The notes beneath the pieces are model-generated. The model was not told where the DNA came from. It saw only the letters and a program-made list of their open reading frames with translations, and did not search any database. 64,000 bases of DNA, taken from the NCBI GenBank assembly GCA_910587005.1, contig CAJULB010000005.1:3678-67677 (forward strand), in the 5' to 3' direction. Shown piece after piece: positions 51,045-58,877 of this stretch. Within the stretch, counting starts at the first letter, position 1; the number at the start of each line of letters is the position of its first letter. The position numbers and the translations under genes are program-made. The stretch is from an uncultured Christensenellaceae bacterium. GTDB lineage: Bacteria > Bacillota > Clostridia > Christensenellales > Borkfalkiaceae.

Positions 51045-51692
51045 ATGAGATTTTTTGTTTTGGCGGTATCTTATAAATATCGCGGATTTTGTGTTGCGGG
51101 TATTAATTTCGATACGCTCGAGTATGTGCGTTTGGGTAAACCCGTATCGGCGTCATGCGACTGCGCGCCGTTAAGCAGTACAGATATAACGGTTAACGGA
51201 CAGGTTTTAAGCGTTGGCGATTTAATCGAAGCTGATGCAAAAAAACTTCCCGTTAACGGTTGTCAGACTGAAAATTACGAGCTGATAAGAATTGTCGGAA
51301 TGATTAAAAAGTTATCCGCTGACGAAATAGCAAACGTTTACTGCAATATTTATCATCCCGATTTTGTGTTTAAAGACACAAGCAGATATTTAGCGCCTAT
51401 TGAAATGTCCGACGTAAATACGTCCATAGGATTTTTTAAGGTGCAAGGACTTATAATTCATAATCAAGTAAGTAACGGAAAAAATAGACTTAAAGCGAAT
51501 TTCAGATACAACGGTCAAACTTATAGAGATATTGTTGTCACAGATTGCCGTATTTGCGGTTATCCTTCGCAATTCGGAAGCTTTCCCGTAACCGGAACGT
51601 TTCGGGAAGCGTACATAACCGTAACATTGCCGAATGATGAGTGGGCAGAAGAAAACGGGTTTTATAAATATGTTTCAGGGGTTATAATATAG
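51045..51692 (+). CDS. Predicted dual OB-domain protein
   Basis: 215 aa. All-beta protein with two OB-like halves: N-terminal RFFVLAVSYKYRGFCVAGIN..VRLG, and C-terminal GLIIHNQV..KANFRYNGQTYRDIVVTDCRI. It resembles the dual-OB proteins that accompany DUF488 genes. It could bind nucleic acid or nucleotides, which is inference. Preceded by AAAGGGG. Low GC, last gene of the cassette. Confidence 0.65.
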   Translation: MRFFVLAVSYKYRGFCVAGINFDTLEYVRLGKPVSASCDCAPLSSTDITVNGQVLSVGDLIEADAKKLPVNGCQTENYELIRIVGMIKKLSADEIANVYCNIYHPDFVFKDTSRYLAPIEMSDVNTSIGFFKVQGLIIHNQVSNGKNRLKANFRYNGQTYRDIVVTDCRICGYPSQFGSFPVTGTFREAYITVTLPNDEWAEENGFYKYVSGVII

Positions 51693-51778
51693 CGGTTTTT
51701 AAGTGTAATAATAGCGTTTGGTAAAAATGCCGAGGCTTTGCTGAAATAGTTAAGCTGAAATGAATTATTGAAATTGTT

Positions 51779-51827
51779 TTCCCTTGCGCGGCTGCGCTTA
51801 TCCGTAGCCGCGCAAGGGAATTTTTAT
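51779..51827 (+). terminator. Intrinsic terminator of the DUF488 cassette
   Basis: Stem TTCCCTTGCGCGGCT / AGCCGCGCAAGGGAA, then TTTTTA. Confidence 0.9.
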
Positions 51828-51845
51828 TCAAAACAAGGCGTAAGC

Positions 51846-51874
51846 GCATAACAAAATTTTACTTTCACATACTT
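51846..51874 (+). promoter_or_regulatory. Candidate sigma-G promoter of spoVT
   Basis: GCATA (51846-51850), 17-nt spacer, CATACTT (51868-51874), matching the sigma-G pattern (GMATR / CATNMTA) and placed ~35 nt before the spoVT start. SpoVT is sigma-G dependent in Bacillus. Confidence 0.55.
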
Positions 51875-51909
51875 GTTTTACGGCAGTTTATGCCATAAAC
51901 AGGAGTTTT

Positions 51910-52455
51910 ATGAAAGCAACAGGAATAGTAAGAAGAATAGACGAATTAGGCAGAGTAGTCATTCCCAAAGAAATAAGAAGTACATTGCGGTTAAAATCGG
52001 GCGACCCGCTTGAAATATTTACCGACCGCGATGAGCTTATGCTCAAAAAATACTCGCCCATAGCCTCGCTGGAAAAATTTTCCGAGGGCACGGCAAAATC
52101 CTTATCCGATTTATCGGGTCATATCGCGGTAATCTGCGACACGGACGAGGTTCTGCACGCTTCGGGCAGAGGTCAGCGCGAGTTTGACGGAAAAAGCCTT
52201 TCGGGTAAAATGGAGGCGATTTTGCGCGACAGGAAAAGCTACGTTGCGAACGCGGCGGAGGGCGGCGACGTGGTCCCCATATACGAAGGACAGCAAAGCG
52301 GAGTAACCGCGCAGATTATTGTTCCCATAGTCTGCAACGGCGACTGCCTCGGCGCGGTTGCCCTTATTTCGTGCGAGCAAGGCGCGAAAATAGAACCCTC
52401 AGCCTGCAAGCTTGCACAGCTTTCGGCAAATATTCTTGCGGGACAGTTCGACTGA
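51910..52455 (+). CDS. spoVT: Stage V sporulation regulator SpoVT
   Basis: 181 aa. The N-terminal AbrB/MazE swapped-hairpin DNA-binding domain (MKATGIVRRIDELGRVVIPK, RSTLRLKSGDPLEIF) is joined to a C-terminal GAF-like domain (~60-180). SpoVT adjusts sigma-G-dependent genes in the forespore. AGGAG ribosome site. Followed by the spoVB-like, yabN and dus genes, close to the Bacillus yabM-yabN order. Confidence 0.95.
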   Translation: MKATGIVRRIDELGRVVIPKEIRSTLRLKSGDPLEIFTDRDELMLKKYSPIASLEKFSEGTAKSLSDLSGHIAVICDTDEVLHASGRGQREFDGKSLSGKMEAILRDRKSYVANAAEGGDVVPIYEGQQSGVTAQIIVPIVCNGDCLGAVALISCEQGAKIEPSACKLAQLSANILAGQFD

Positions 52456-52512
52456 TAATAAAGCTATTGAACCGCACATATGTGCCGTTTTCGCACGTTT
52501 CAAGGTGATTTT

Positions 52513-53904
52513 ATGAAAAAAACAAAATCTGCGGGACAGTCGTTCATAAAGGGCGCCGTAATAATTTCACTCGGCGGTTTTATATCCAAGGTGCTCGGCG
52601 CAATTTACCGTATTCCGCTTACAAACATTCTCGGCGGCGAGGGTATGGGGATTTACCAGATGGTTTATCCCCTGTATTGTATTTTGCTGACCGTATCCGC
52701 CTCGGGTATACCTACGGGAATAGCCCGCCTCGTTTCGTCGGGGCGCGGTTTCGGCGCGGAAAAACAGGCTTTCAGGCTTTACGGCGCGGTCGGGTTAATA
52801 GGAACGTGCGTAATGTATATGCTGGCGGCTCCGCTTGCGAAAATTCAGGGCGAGCCGGCAATCGCGCTGTGCTGTAAGCTGTTGTGTCCGTCGGTGTTTT
52901 TCGTTTCGGTTTTGTCGGTAGTCAGGGGATATTTCCAGGGCAAAGGCAATATGTACCCCACGGCGGTAACGGAAATTTCAGAACAGCTTATAAAGGTTGC
53001 GGCGGGCGTTGCGCTTTCGTATATTTTCCGCAATAACCTTGCGCTTGCCGTGGCGTCAACACTGCTTGCGGTAACTATAAGCGAGGTGCTTGCAACCGCG
53101 CTCGCCGCGCTGTGGTATTATCGGCGCAAAGCAAAAAAACCGCTTTACACCCCCGCATATGTGCCGGTATCGAGCATTTTGAAGTACACGATACCGCTTA
53201 CTTTAACGGCAATAGCAATGCCCGTTTCCCAGCTTGCCGAAAGTATAATCGCCGTTCGGCTTTTAAGGGAGTTTTCCGCCGGAGCAACCGCGCTTTACGG
53301 CGTTTTTTCGGGCTGTGCGGTAACTATTATAAATCTGCCCGTATCGGTCACTTACGGGCTTGCGGCTTCGTCCGTTCCGCAGATTTCCCCCCTTGCCGAA
53401 AGCGGAGATATTTCGGGCGCGAAAAAGAAGGCATCCAAAGCGTTGCTTATCACCCTTGCGGTATCCCTTCCCGCGGCGGCGGGACTGTTCGTATTTGCCC
53501 CGCTTGCAACCCGTTTGATTTTCGGCTCGCTTGCAACAGCGGAAAAAGAAATTTTAGTAAAGCTTATCCGCATAATGGCGGTTAATGCGGTGACGGAATC
53601 GCTGGTTCAGACCTCGTCCGCGTGCCTTACTTCGCTCGGCAAGCCCATAAGAAGCACAATAACGCAGTGGGTAACGGCAATTCTGCGCGTTGCGCTGACC
53701 GCCGTGCTGATAAAATTCACTTCGCTTTCAATCTACGGCGCGGCTTGGGCGGCAAATTGCGCGTATTTGGTTGCTACTTTAATGAATTTCTGGTATATTA
53801 TCAGGGTAAAGAACAGTAAAGGCGGCAAACCGAATGAAAATAACACTGATAGGATTGGGTTTAACGGAAGGCGATATAACGCTGCGGGCAAAAGCGGCGC
53901 TTGA
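52513..53904 (+). CDS. spoVB: SpoVB/YabM-like polysaccharide flippase (MOP superfamily)
   Basis: 463 aa, about 14 membrane helices; MOP-type motifs FIKGAVIISLGGFISKVLGAIYRIPL and GEGMGIYQMVYP are those of SpoVB/YabM/YkvU. SpoVB takes part in cortex precursor transport into the intermembrane space. Start at 52513 has AAGGTG; a frame extending to 52480 lacks one. The last 71 nt overlap the yabN gene, so the tail after FWYIIRVKNSK (basic, Asn-rich) is atypical. Confidence 0.88.
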   Translation: MKKTKSAGQSFIKGAVIISLGGFISKVLGAIYRIPLTNILGGEGMGIYQMVYPLYCILLTVSASGIPTGIARLVSSGRGFGAEKQAFRLYGAVGLIGTCVMYMLAAPLAKIQGEPAIALCCKLLCPSVFFVSVLSVVRGYFQGKGNMYPTAVTEISEQLIKVAAGVALSYIFRNNLALAVASTLLAVTISEVLATALAALWYYRRKAKKPLYTPAYVPVSSILKYTIPLTLTAIAMPVSQLAESIIAVRLLREFSAGATALYGVFSGCAVTIINLPVSVTYGLAASSVPQISPLAESGDISGAKKKASKALLITLAVSLPAAAGLFVFAPLATRLIFGSLATAEKEILVKLIRIMAVNAVTESLVQTSSACLTSLGKPIRSTITQWVTAILRVALTAVLIKFTSLSIYGAAWAANCAYLVATLMNFWYIIRVKNSKGGKPNENNTDRIGFNGRRYNAAGKSGA

Positions 53905-55249
53905 TAACGCAACGAAAATAATTGCAAGAACAAACGAGTGCGCAAGCTTTGCAAGCTTAAAGGGCTATTCGGTCGAAACTTTGGACAGCATTTATAAAGC
54001 GAGCAGAAACTTCGACACCTTAAATAAAAAGCTTGCCTCTGCCGTAATAACCGCGGCAAAGGACGCGTCCGTGTGCTATTGCGTGGACGGAGCGGTCTGC
54101 GAAGACGAATCCTGCAAAATCATTTTAAAAAAGCATAAGGACTGCGAGGTGTTTGACAGCGTTTCCAAAGCCTCCTCCGCGTACACCTCCGCAAGGCTTT
54201 TAACCCCAGAATATACCGCGGTTTCAGGCTATTCCGTGCAGAATTTAAAGAGCTGCCGCGCCGCGCTTGTGTACGATATCGACTGCGACTATATCGCAAG
54301 CCTTGTAAAGGCGAAGCTGAGCGATATTTTCGGCGAGGAAGAGCTTTGCGCGTTTATCCGCGGAAGCGCAGTCAAAAAAATCAGAATTTACGAAATCGAC
54401 CGTCAGAAAAATTACGACGGAACCTGCGCCGTAGCCGTTGAGGAGGGGGAATTCCTAAAAAAACAGCGTTATGATTACGCGGATTTGGAACAGATAATAA
54501 AGCTTCTCCGCGCGCCGAACGGCTGTCCCTGGGACAGAGTGCAGACGCCCGAAAGCATAAAGGGCAATATGATTGAGGAAGCTTACGAGCTTGTAGACGC
54601 AATCGAGCGCGACGATACGGACGGGATAGAGGAGGAAACGGGCGACGTGCTTTTGCAGGCGGTGTTCCACTCGGTTTTGCAGGAGGAAAGCGGTGCTTTT
54701 AACGGCGCGGACGCGCTTACCCGCGTTGTTAAAAAACTGATTTTCCGCCATTCGCACATTTTCGGCGGAGATAAGGCGAACGACGATGCAGAAGCTTTGA
54801 CCGTCTGGGAAAAGAACAAAAAGACCGAAAAGCATCAGGATACCTATTCCGAAAGCGTGCTTGCCGTTCCCAAAAATTTCCCCGCGTGCATGCGCGCGCA
54901 GAAGGTCGGCAAACGCGCCGCAAAATGCGGAATGGACTTTCTTTCACCCGTTTCCGCTTCGGAAAAGCTCGGCGAGGAGGTGGGCGAACTGCTTGAAGCG
55001 TGCATTTCCGAGGATAAAGCGGCAATTTTCGACGAGGCGGGCGACGTGCTGTATTCGGCGGTAAACGTGTGCAGACTTGCTGGCGTTGATTGCGAGGAAG
55101 CGCTTCGCGCCGCGACGGATAAGTTTATAAAACGCTTTGTAAAGTTTGAACAGCTTGCGCTTGCGGACGGTAAAGTTTTAACTGAAATGAGCGGTTCGGA
55201 ATACGATTGGTATTGGTTAAAAGCTAAAAATGAACTTAAAAACAGTTAA
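53834..55249 (+). CDS. yabN: YabN: tetrapyrrole-methylase-like + MazG nucleotide pyrophosphohydrolase
   Basis: 471 aa. The N-terminal ~200 residues are a degenerate tetrapyrrole methylase domain (MKITLIGLGLTEGDITLRAK). MazG follows in two copies: LRAPNGCPWDRVQTPESIKGN..EEAYELVDAIERDD..EETGDVLLQAVFH (about 228-310) with the EExxE and ExxD metal motifs, and a second one (EKLGEEVGELLEACISEDKAAIFDEAGDVLYSAVNV, ~380-430). It hydrolyses noncanonical NTPs. In Bacillus yabN follows yabM, as here. Confidence 0.9.
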   Translation: MKITLIGLGLTEGDITLRAKAALDNATKIIARTNECASFASLKGYSVETLDSIYKASRNFDTLNKKLASAVITAAKDASVCYCVDGAVCEDESCKIILKKHKDCEVFDSVSKASSAYTSARLLTPEYTAVSGYSVQNLKSCRAALVYDIDCDYIASLVKAKLSDIFGEEELCAFIRGSAVKKIRIYEIDRQKNYDGTCAVAVEEGEFLKKQRYDYADLEQIIKLLRAPNGCPWDRVQTPESIKGNMIEEAYELVDAIERDDTDGIEEETGDVLLQAVFHSVLQEESGAFNGADALTRVVKKLIFRHSHIFGGDKANDDAEALTVWEKNKKTEKHQDTYSESVLAVPKNFPACMRAQKVGKRAAKCGMDFLSPVSASEKLGEEVGELLEACISEDKAAIFDEAGDVLYSAVNVCRLAGVDCEEALRAATDKFIKRFVKFEQLALADGKVLTEMSGSEYDWYWLKAKNELKNS

Positions 55250-56177
55250 AATCGGCAATTTACATACAAAAAACAACGTGTTTTTGGCTCCGCTTGCAGG
55301 CTATACCAACGCGCCTTTCCGACAGCTTTGCTTTAATAACGGCGCGGGGCTTACCTTTACCGAAATGGTCAGCGCGAAAGGGCTTTGCTACAAGAGTGAA
55401 AAAACGGAAAACCTGCTTGCCGTAACGCAAGGGTATAGCGGTATTCTTGCCTGCCAGATTTTCGGCAACTCCCCCGATTTTATGCGCGAAGCGTGTCAAA
55501 GCGCGGCGCTTGCGCCCTTTCAATTAATAGATATAAATATGGGCTGTCCTATGCCCAAAATTTACAAAAACGGCGAGGGCAGTGCGTTGCTTGGCGAAAT
55601 TAAGCTTGCGGAAAAAATCATTTCCGAATGTAAAAAGAGCGGAAAGCTTATTTCGGTTAAATTTCGTATCGGCATTGACGAAACAAGCCTTATTACAGCC
55701 GAATTTGCGAAGATGTGCGAGGGTGCTGGGGCGGATTTAATCACCGTCCACGGCAGAACGCGCGATAAAATCTATGCCGGCGAAGTGAATTTCAAGGAAA
55801 TTTCCGCCGCGAAAAATGCGGTCAAAATTCCAGTAATCGCCAACGGCGGAGTTTTTTGCAGAGCGGACGCGGAAACGCTTTTAAACCAAACGGGCGCGGA
55901 CGGTATAGCCGTTGCGCGCGGCGCGCTTTACAATCCGTGGATTTTTGCGGAAATCACGGGCGCGCAGACAGCCGACAAAAAGCAGGACGTAAAAAACCAG
56001 CTTTATCTCACGCGTGAAATGTTCGGCGAACGCTTCGCTTGCGTGTTTATGCGCAAAATGATAGCGTTTTACTTAAAGGGGCAAAAAAATTCAACGGCGG
56101 TAAGGCTGAGGCTTATGCAGTGCAAAACCACCGCGGAGGTTGAGGATATTTTAAACGAGCTTGCTTTTATAATATAA
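55230..56177 (+). CDS. dus: tRNA-dihydrouridine synthase
   Basis: 315-aa flavoprotein that reduces uridines in tRNA. LAPLAGYTNAPFR, the active-site Cys in NMGCPMPKIYKNGEGSALL, KFRIGID, HGRTRDKIYAG and IANGGVF are DUS signatures. Starts 20 nt inside yabN. Ends with the hairpin at 56254-56280. Which D-arm positions it modifies is not readable. Confidence 0.94.
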   Translation: MNLKTVKIGNLHTKNNVFLAPLAGYTNAPFRQLCFNNGAGLTFTEMVSAKGLCYKSEKTENLLAVTQGYSGILACQIFGNSPDFMREACQSAALAPFQLIDINMGCPMPKIYKNGEGSALLGEIKLAEKIISECKKSGKLISVKFRIGIDETSLITAEFAKMCEGAGADLITVHGRTRDKIYAGEVNFKEISAAKNAVKIPVIANGGVFCRADAETLLNQTGADGIAVARGALYNPWIFAEITGAQTADKKQDVKNQLYLTREMFGERFACVFMRKMIAFYLKGQKNSTAVRLRLMQCKTTAEVEDILNELAFII

Positions 56178-56253
56178 ATACGGGCAGATATTATAGTCTG
56201 CTCGCATACAGCTGCGCAATTGCAAGTACTTTATATAAAGCGTAACCGACAAA

Positions 56254-56280
56254 AACCGACAAAATGCGTCGGTTTTTTTT
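56254..56280 (+). terminator. dus terminator that also carries Spo0A-box-like repeats
   Basis: Stem AACCGAC / GTCGGTT (loop AAAATGC) and eight T form a terminator. The two ACCGACAAAA units at 56245-56264 lie exactly 10 bp apart and match 5 of 7 bases of the Spo0A box (TTCGACA), placed at about -71 to -53 of the spoIIGA start site. Confidence 0.7.
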
Positions 56281-56303
56281 ATTTTACGACTTATTCCAAA
56301 CGC

Positions 56304-56309
56304 TATAAT
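56304..56309 (+). promoter_or_regulatory. -10 element of the spoIIG promoter
   Basis: TATAAT lies 9 nt before the spoIIGA ATG, with no consensus -35 at 17 nt, as in Spo0A-activated spoIIG promoters. It predicts a very short or absent leader. Confidence 0.5.
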
Positions 56310-56318
56310 ACCTCTACG

Positions 56319-57113
56319 ATGCAAGTGTATGCAGAGCTTGCCCTCGCGGAAAATTTTTGCATGGACTTCACGCTTTTGTTTGCGGCGAAGTCGGCGGTTA
56401 AAAATACGGCAAGCGCAAAACGGCTGGCTTTGGCTTCGGCGCTCGGCGCGGTGTTCGCGGTGGTTTTTCCGCTGTTCTCTCTTAATGCCGTGTGGGCGGT
56501 AATTGTTAAAATTTTATCGGGACTTTTAATATGCCTTGTTGCGGGCAGGTTCAAAAGCATAAAAGCGTATGTAAAATTCGCCGCGGCTTTTCTTATTTTT
56601 ACCGCGCTTTTGGGCGGTGCTTTGATAGGCGTTTTCTCGCTTACGGGGCTGGACTATTCCGCAGGGCAGGGCTTTATCCTTTCAAAAATACCGATAGGCA
56701 TACCGCTTTTCGGCGCGCTGTTGTTGATTTTGGGCGCTAAAAAGCTTGCCGCAAGGCTGAAAAAAACCTGCGCAAACAGCGTTAACTGCCGCATATATGC
56801 GGGGCAATCGCAAATAGATATAAAGGGCTTTTTCGACAGCGGAAACAAAGTGTATTTAAAAGGCTTGCCCGTCAGCGTAATTCCGCAGGAGGCGGCTAAA
56901 AAGCTTTTGGACGTTTCGGGAATAAAAGAGGGCGTAAAAATACATACTGTTGCAGGGAGTAAAACAATCGGGGTTTTCACGGCAGACAAAATAGAAATAG
57001 ACTTCGGCGAAAAGCGGGAAACGCTTTATAAAGTGAAGATAGGCGTCAACCCAAACCGCGCCGACCGCGCGATATTGCACTGCGATTTGCTTGAAGATAT
57101 AAAAACCGCTTAA
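56319..57113 (+). CDS. spoIIGA: SpoIIGA, pro-sigma-E processing aspartic protease
   Basis: 264 aa. Five membrane helices in the N-terminal ~145 residues (QVYAELALAENFCMDFTLLFAA start) and a C-terminal soluble pepsin-like domain with the catalytic D173 in FFDSGNKVYLKGLPV. SpoIIGA sits in the septal membrane and cuts the pro-sequence of sigma-E, encoded next. A frame extending upstream to 56220 includes the terminator and is rejected. No ribosome site. Confidence 0.93.
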   Translation: MQVYAELALAENFCMDFTLLFAAKSAVKNTASAKRLALASALGAVFAVVFPLFSLNAVWAVIVKILSGLLICLVAGRFKSIKAYVKFAAAFLIFTALLGGALIGVFSLTGLDYSAGQGFILSKIPIGIPLFGALLLILGAKKLAARLKKTCANSVNCRIYAGQSQIDIKGFFDSGNKVYLKGLPVSVIPQEAAKKLLDVSGIKEGVKIHTVAGSKTIGVFTADKIEIDFGEKRETLYKVKIGVNPNRADRAILHCDLLEDIKTA

Positions 57114-57144
57114 AAAGCGCAAAAATAAATATAAAGGTGAGTTT

Positions 57145-57843
57145 ATGTTTGAAAAAATAAAAAATCTGCTTGCAAAAATACTCGGCAGAAACACTCTCGA
57201 TTACATATGCGGAACGGAAGCGCTGCCTTTGCCCCTTTCGCAGGAGGAGGAAAGCGACAAAATTTCCCTTCTGGAAAGCGGTGACGAGCGCGCCAAAGCC
57301 GAGCTTGTGGAGCACAATCTGCGACTTGTAGTGTACATAGCCAAAAAGTTCGAAGGCTCGGGCGCGGACGGCGACGATTTGGTTTCGGTCGGCACCATAG
57401 GACTGATAAAGGCTATAAATTCATTTAAATCGGATAAAAACATAAAGCTTGCCACATACGCTTCAAGGTGTATAGAAAACGAGATTTTGATGTATCTGCG
57501 CCGTTTAAGCCGTTTAAAGCAGGAAATAAGCTTTGACGAACCGCTTAACACCGACTGGGAGGGCAACGAACTGCTTTTATCCGACGTAATGGGAACGGAT
57601 GCCGACAGCGTTTATTCCGACGTGGAGGGCGGGGTGGAACGCGAGCTTTTAAAAGCTTCGCTTAGCAAACTTTCCCCGCGCGAACAGCGGATAATGCGTA
57701 TGCGCTTCGGACTTGACGGAGGGGAAAGCTTAACGCAGAAAGACGTTGCCGACAAGCTGGGAATATCGCAAAGCTATATTTCACGGCTGGAAAAGAAGAT
57801 AATTTCAAAGCTGAAAAAGGACATATCAAAGCAAATTAACTGA
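57145..57843 (+). CDS. sigE: Sporulation sigma factor SigE (pro-form)
   Basis: 232 aa. About 25 N-terminal residues (MFEKIKNLLAKILGRNTLDY) form the pro-sequence; region 2 (HNLRLVVYIAKKFEG, SVGTIGLIKAINSF, YASRCIENEILMYLRR), region 3 and region 4 (SPREQRIMRMRFGL, QKDVADKLGISQSYISRLEKK) are intact. Mother-cell early sigma factor. AAGGTGA ribosome site; same operon as spoIIGA. Confidence 0.95.
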   Translation: MFEKIKNLLAKILGRNTLDYICGTEALPLPLSQEEESDKISLLESGDERAKAELVEHNLRLVVYIAKKFEGSGADGDDLVSVGTIGLIKAINSFKSDKNIKLATYASRCIENEILMYLRRLSRLKQEISFDEPLNTDWEGNELLLSDVMGTDADSVYSDVEGGVERELLKASLSKLSPREQRIMRMRFGLDGGESLTQKDVADKLGISQSYISRLEKKIISKLKKDISKQIN

Positions 57844-57917
57844 ATTGCCCCCGCATTAAATTATTCTGCTTGTTTACAGCAAAACACTTTGTACATAACT
57901 TACAGGAGGGTTTTGTT

Positions 57918-58688
57918 ATGTTGCAGAAAGTAGTTATATGCGGAGTGGACACTTCGGGCTTACCGCTTTTGTCCGCAAAGGAACAGCAGGAGCTTATGGT
58001 TAAGCTTAAAGCGGGCGACGAGGCCGCGCGCGAGCGGTTTATCGTGGGCAATATGCGCCTTGTACTGTCGCTTGTAAGGCGCTTCTGGGCGAAGAAAGCC
58101 AACGCGGACGACGTGTTTCAGGCGGGGTGCGTAGGGCTTATCAAAGCAATCGATAACTTCGACATATCCGTGGGGGTAAAGTTTTCAACCTACGCCGTGC
58201 CGATGATTTTGGGCGAAATAAAAAGGTACTTGCGGGACGGAAATTCATTGCGCGTTTCGCGCTCGATAAGGGATACCGCCTATCAGATTTTAAAGGTAAG
58301 GGAAAAGCTTGAAGAGGTTGACGAGGACGTAACCTACGACAAAATCGCAAAGGAAATGAATATTGCCGTTTCCGAAGTTGCTTACGCGCTGGACGCGATT
58401 TCCGACCCCGTGTCGTTATACGAACCCGTTTACAACAAGGCCGGCGACACGTTGCTTTTAATGGACCAGATTTTCGACGAAAAGAACAACGACGAGGTGT
58501 GGACGGAAAAAGCCGCGCTGTACGAGGCGATTAACCGCCTGGAAAGCAGAGAAAAGAAAATACTTTTTCTGCGCTATTTCGAGGGCAAAACCCAGACGGA
58601 AATTTCGCAGGAGGTGGGCATTTCGCAGGCGCAGGTTTCCCGCCTTGAAAAAACCGCGTTAAAGCGTATAAGAAGCTGTATTTCGTAA
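57918..58688 (+). CDS. sigG: Sporulation sigma factor SigG
   Basis: 256 aa from ATG 57918 with AGGAGGG ribosome site (a frame extending to 57870 lacks it). KVVICGVDTSGLPLLS, FIVGNMRLVLSLVRRFW, VKFSTYAVPMILGEIKRYLRDG, ISDPVSLYEP and GISQAQVSRLEKTALK are characteristic of sigma-G, the late forespore factor. The order spoIIGA-sigE-sigG is conserved across spore formers. Ends with a terminator. Confidence 0.96.
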   Translation: MLQKVVICGVDTSGLPLLSAKEQQELMVKLKAGDEAARERFIVGNMRLVLSLVRRFWAKKANADDVFQAGCVGLIKAIDNFDISVGVKFSTYAVPMILGEIKRYLRDGNSLRVSRSIRDTAYQILKVREKLEEVDEDVTYDKIAKEMNIAVSEVAYALDAISDPVSLYEPVYNKAGDTLLLMDQIFDEKNNDEVWTEKAALYEAINRLESREKKILFLRYFEGKTQTEISQEVGISQAQVSRLEKTALKRIRSCIS

Positions 58689-58712
58689 TTTTAAAACCGG
58701 ATAAAAACGTAA

Positions 58713-58752
58713 AACCGTATGCTGATAAAAAATTGCATACGGTTAATTTTTT
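58713..58752 (+). terminator. Intrinsic terminator of the spoIIG-sigG region
   Basis: AACCGTATGC / GCATACGGTT stem, TAATTTTTT tail. Confidence 0.85.
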
Positions 58753-58761
58753 ATAAAACTC

Positions 58762-58791
58762 TTGACAATACGGCGCGTATGACTTTATAAT
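58762..58791 (+). promoter_or_regulatory. Sigma-A promoter of the Clp-FtsH operon
   Basis: Consensus TTGACA (58762-58767), 18-nt spacer, consensus TATAAT (58786-58791); strong vegetative promoter, so the operon is not obviously sporulation-specific. Confidence 0.85.
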
Positions 58792-58877
58792 ACGGTGTAA
58801 TGTTGTGTATATTATAATAGTGTTAACGCGCGTGCGGGCATGCAAATCTTACGGCGCGCGGGGGAACGGAGAGAATT

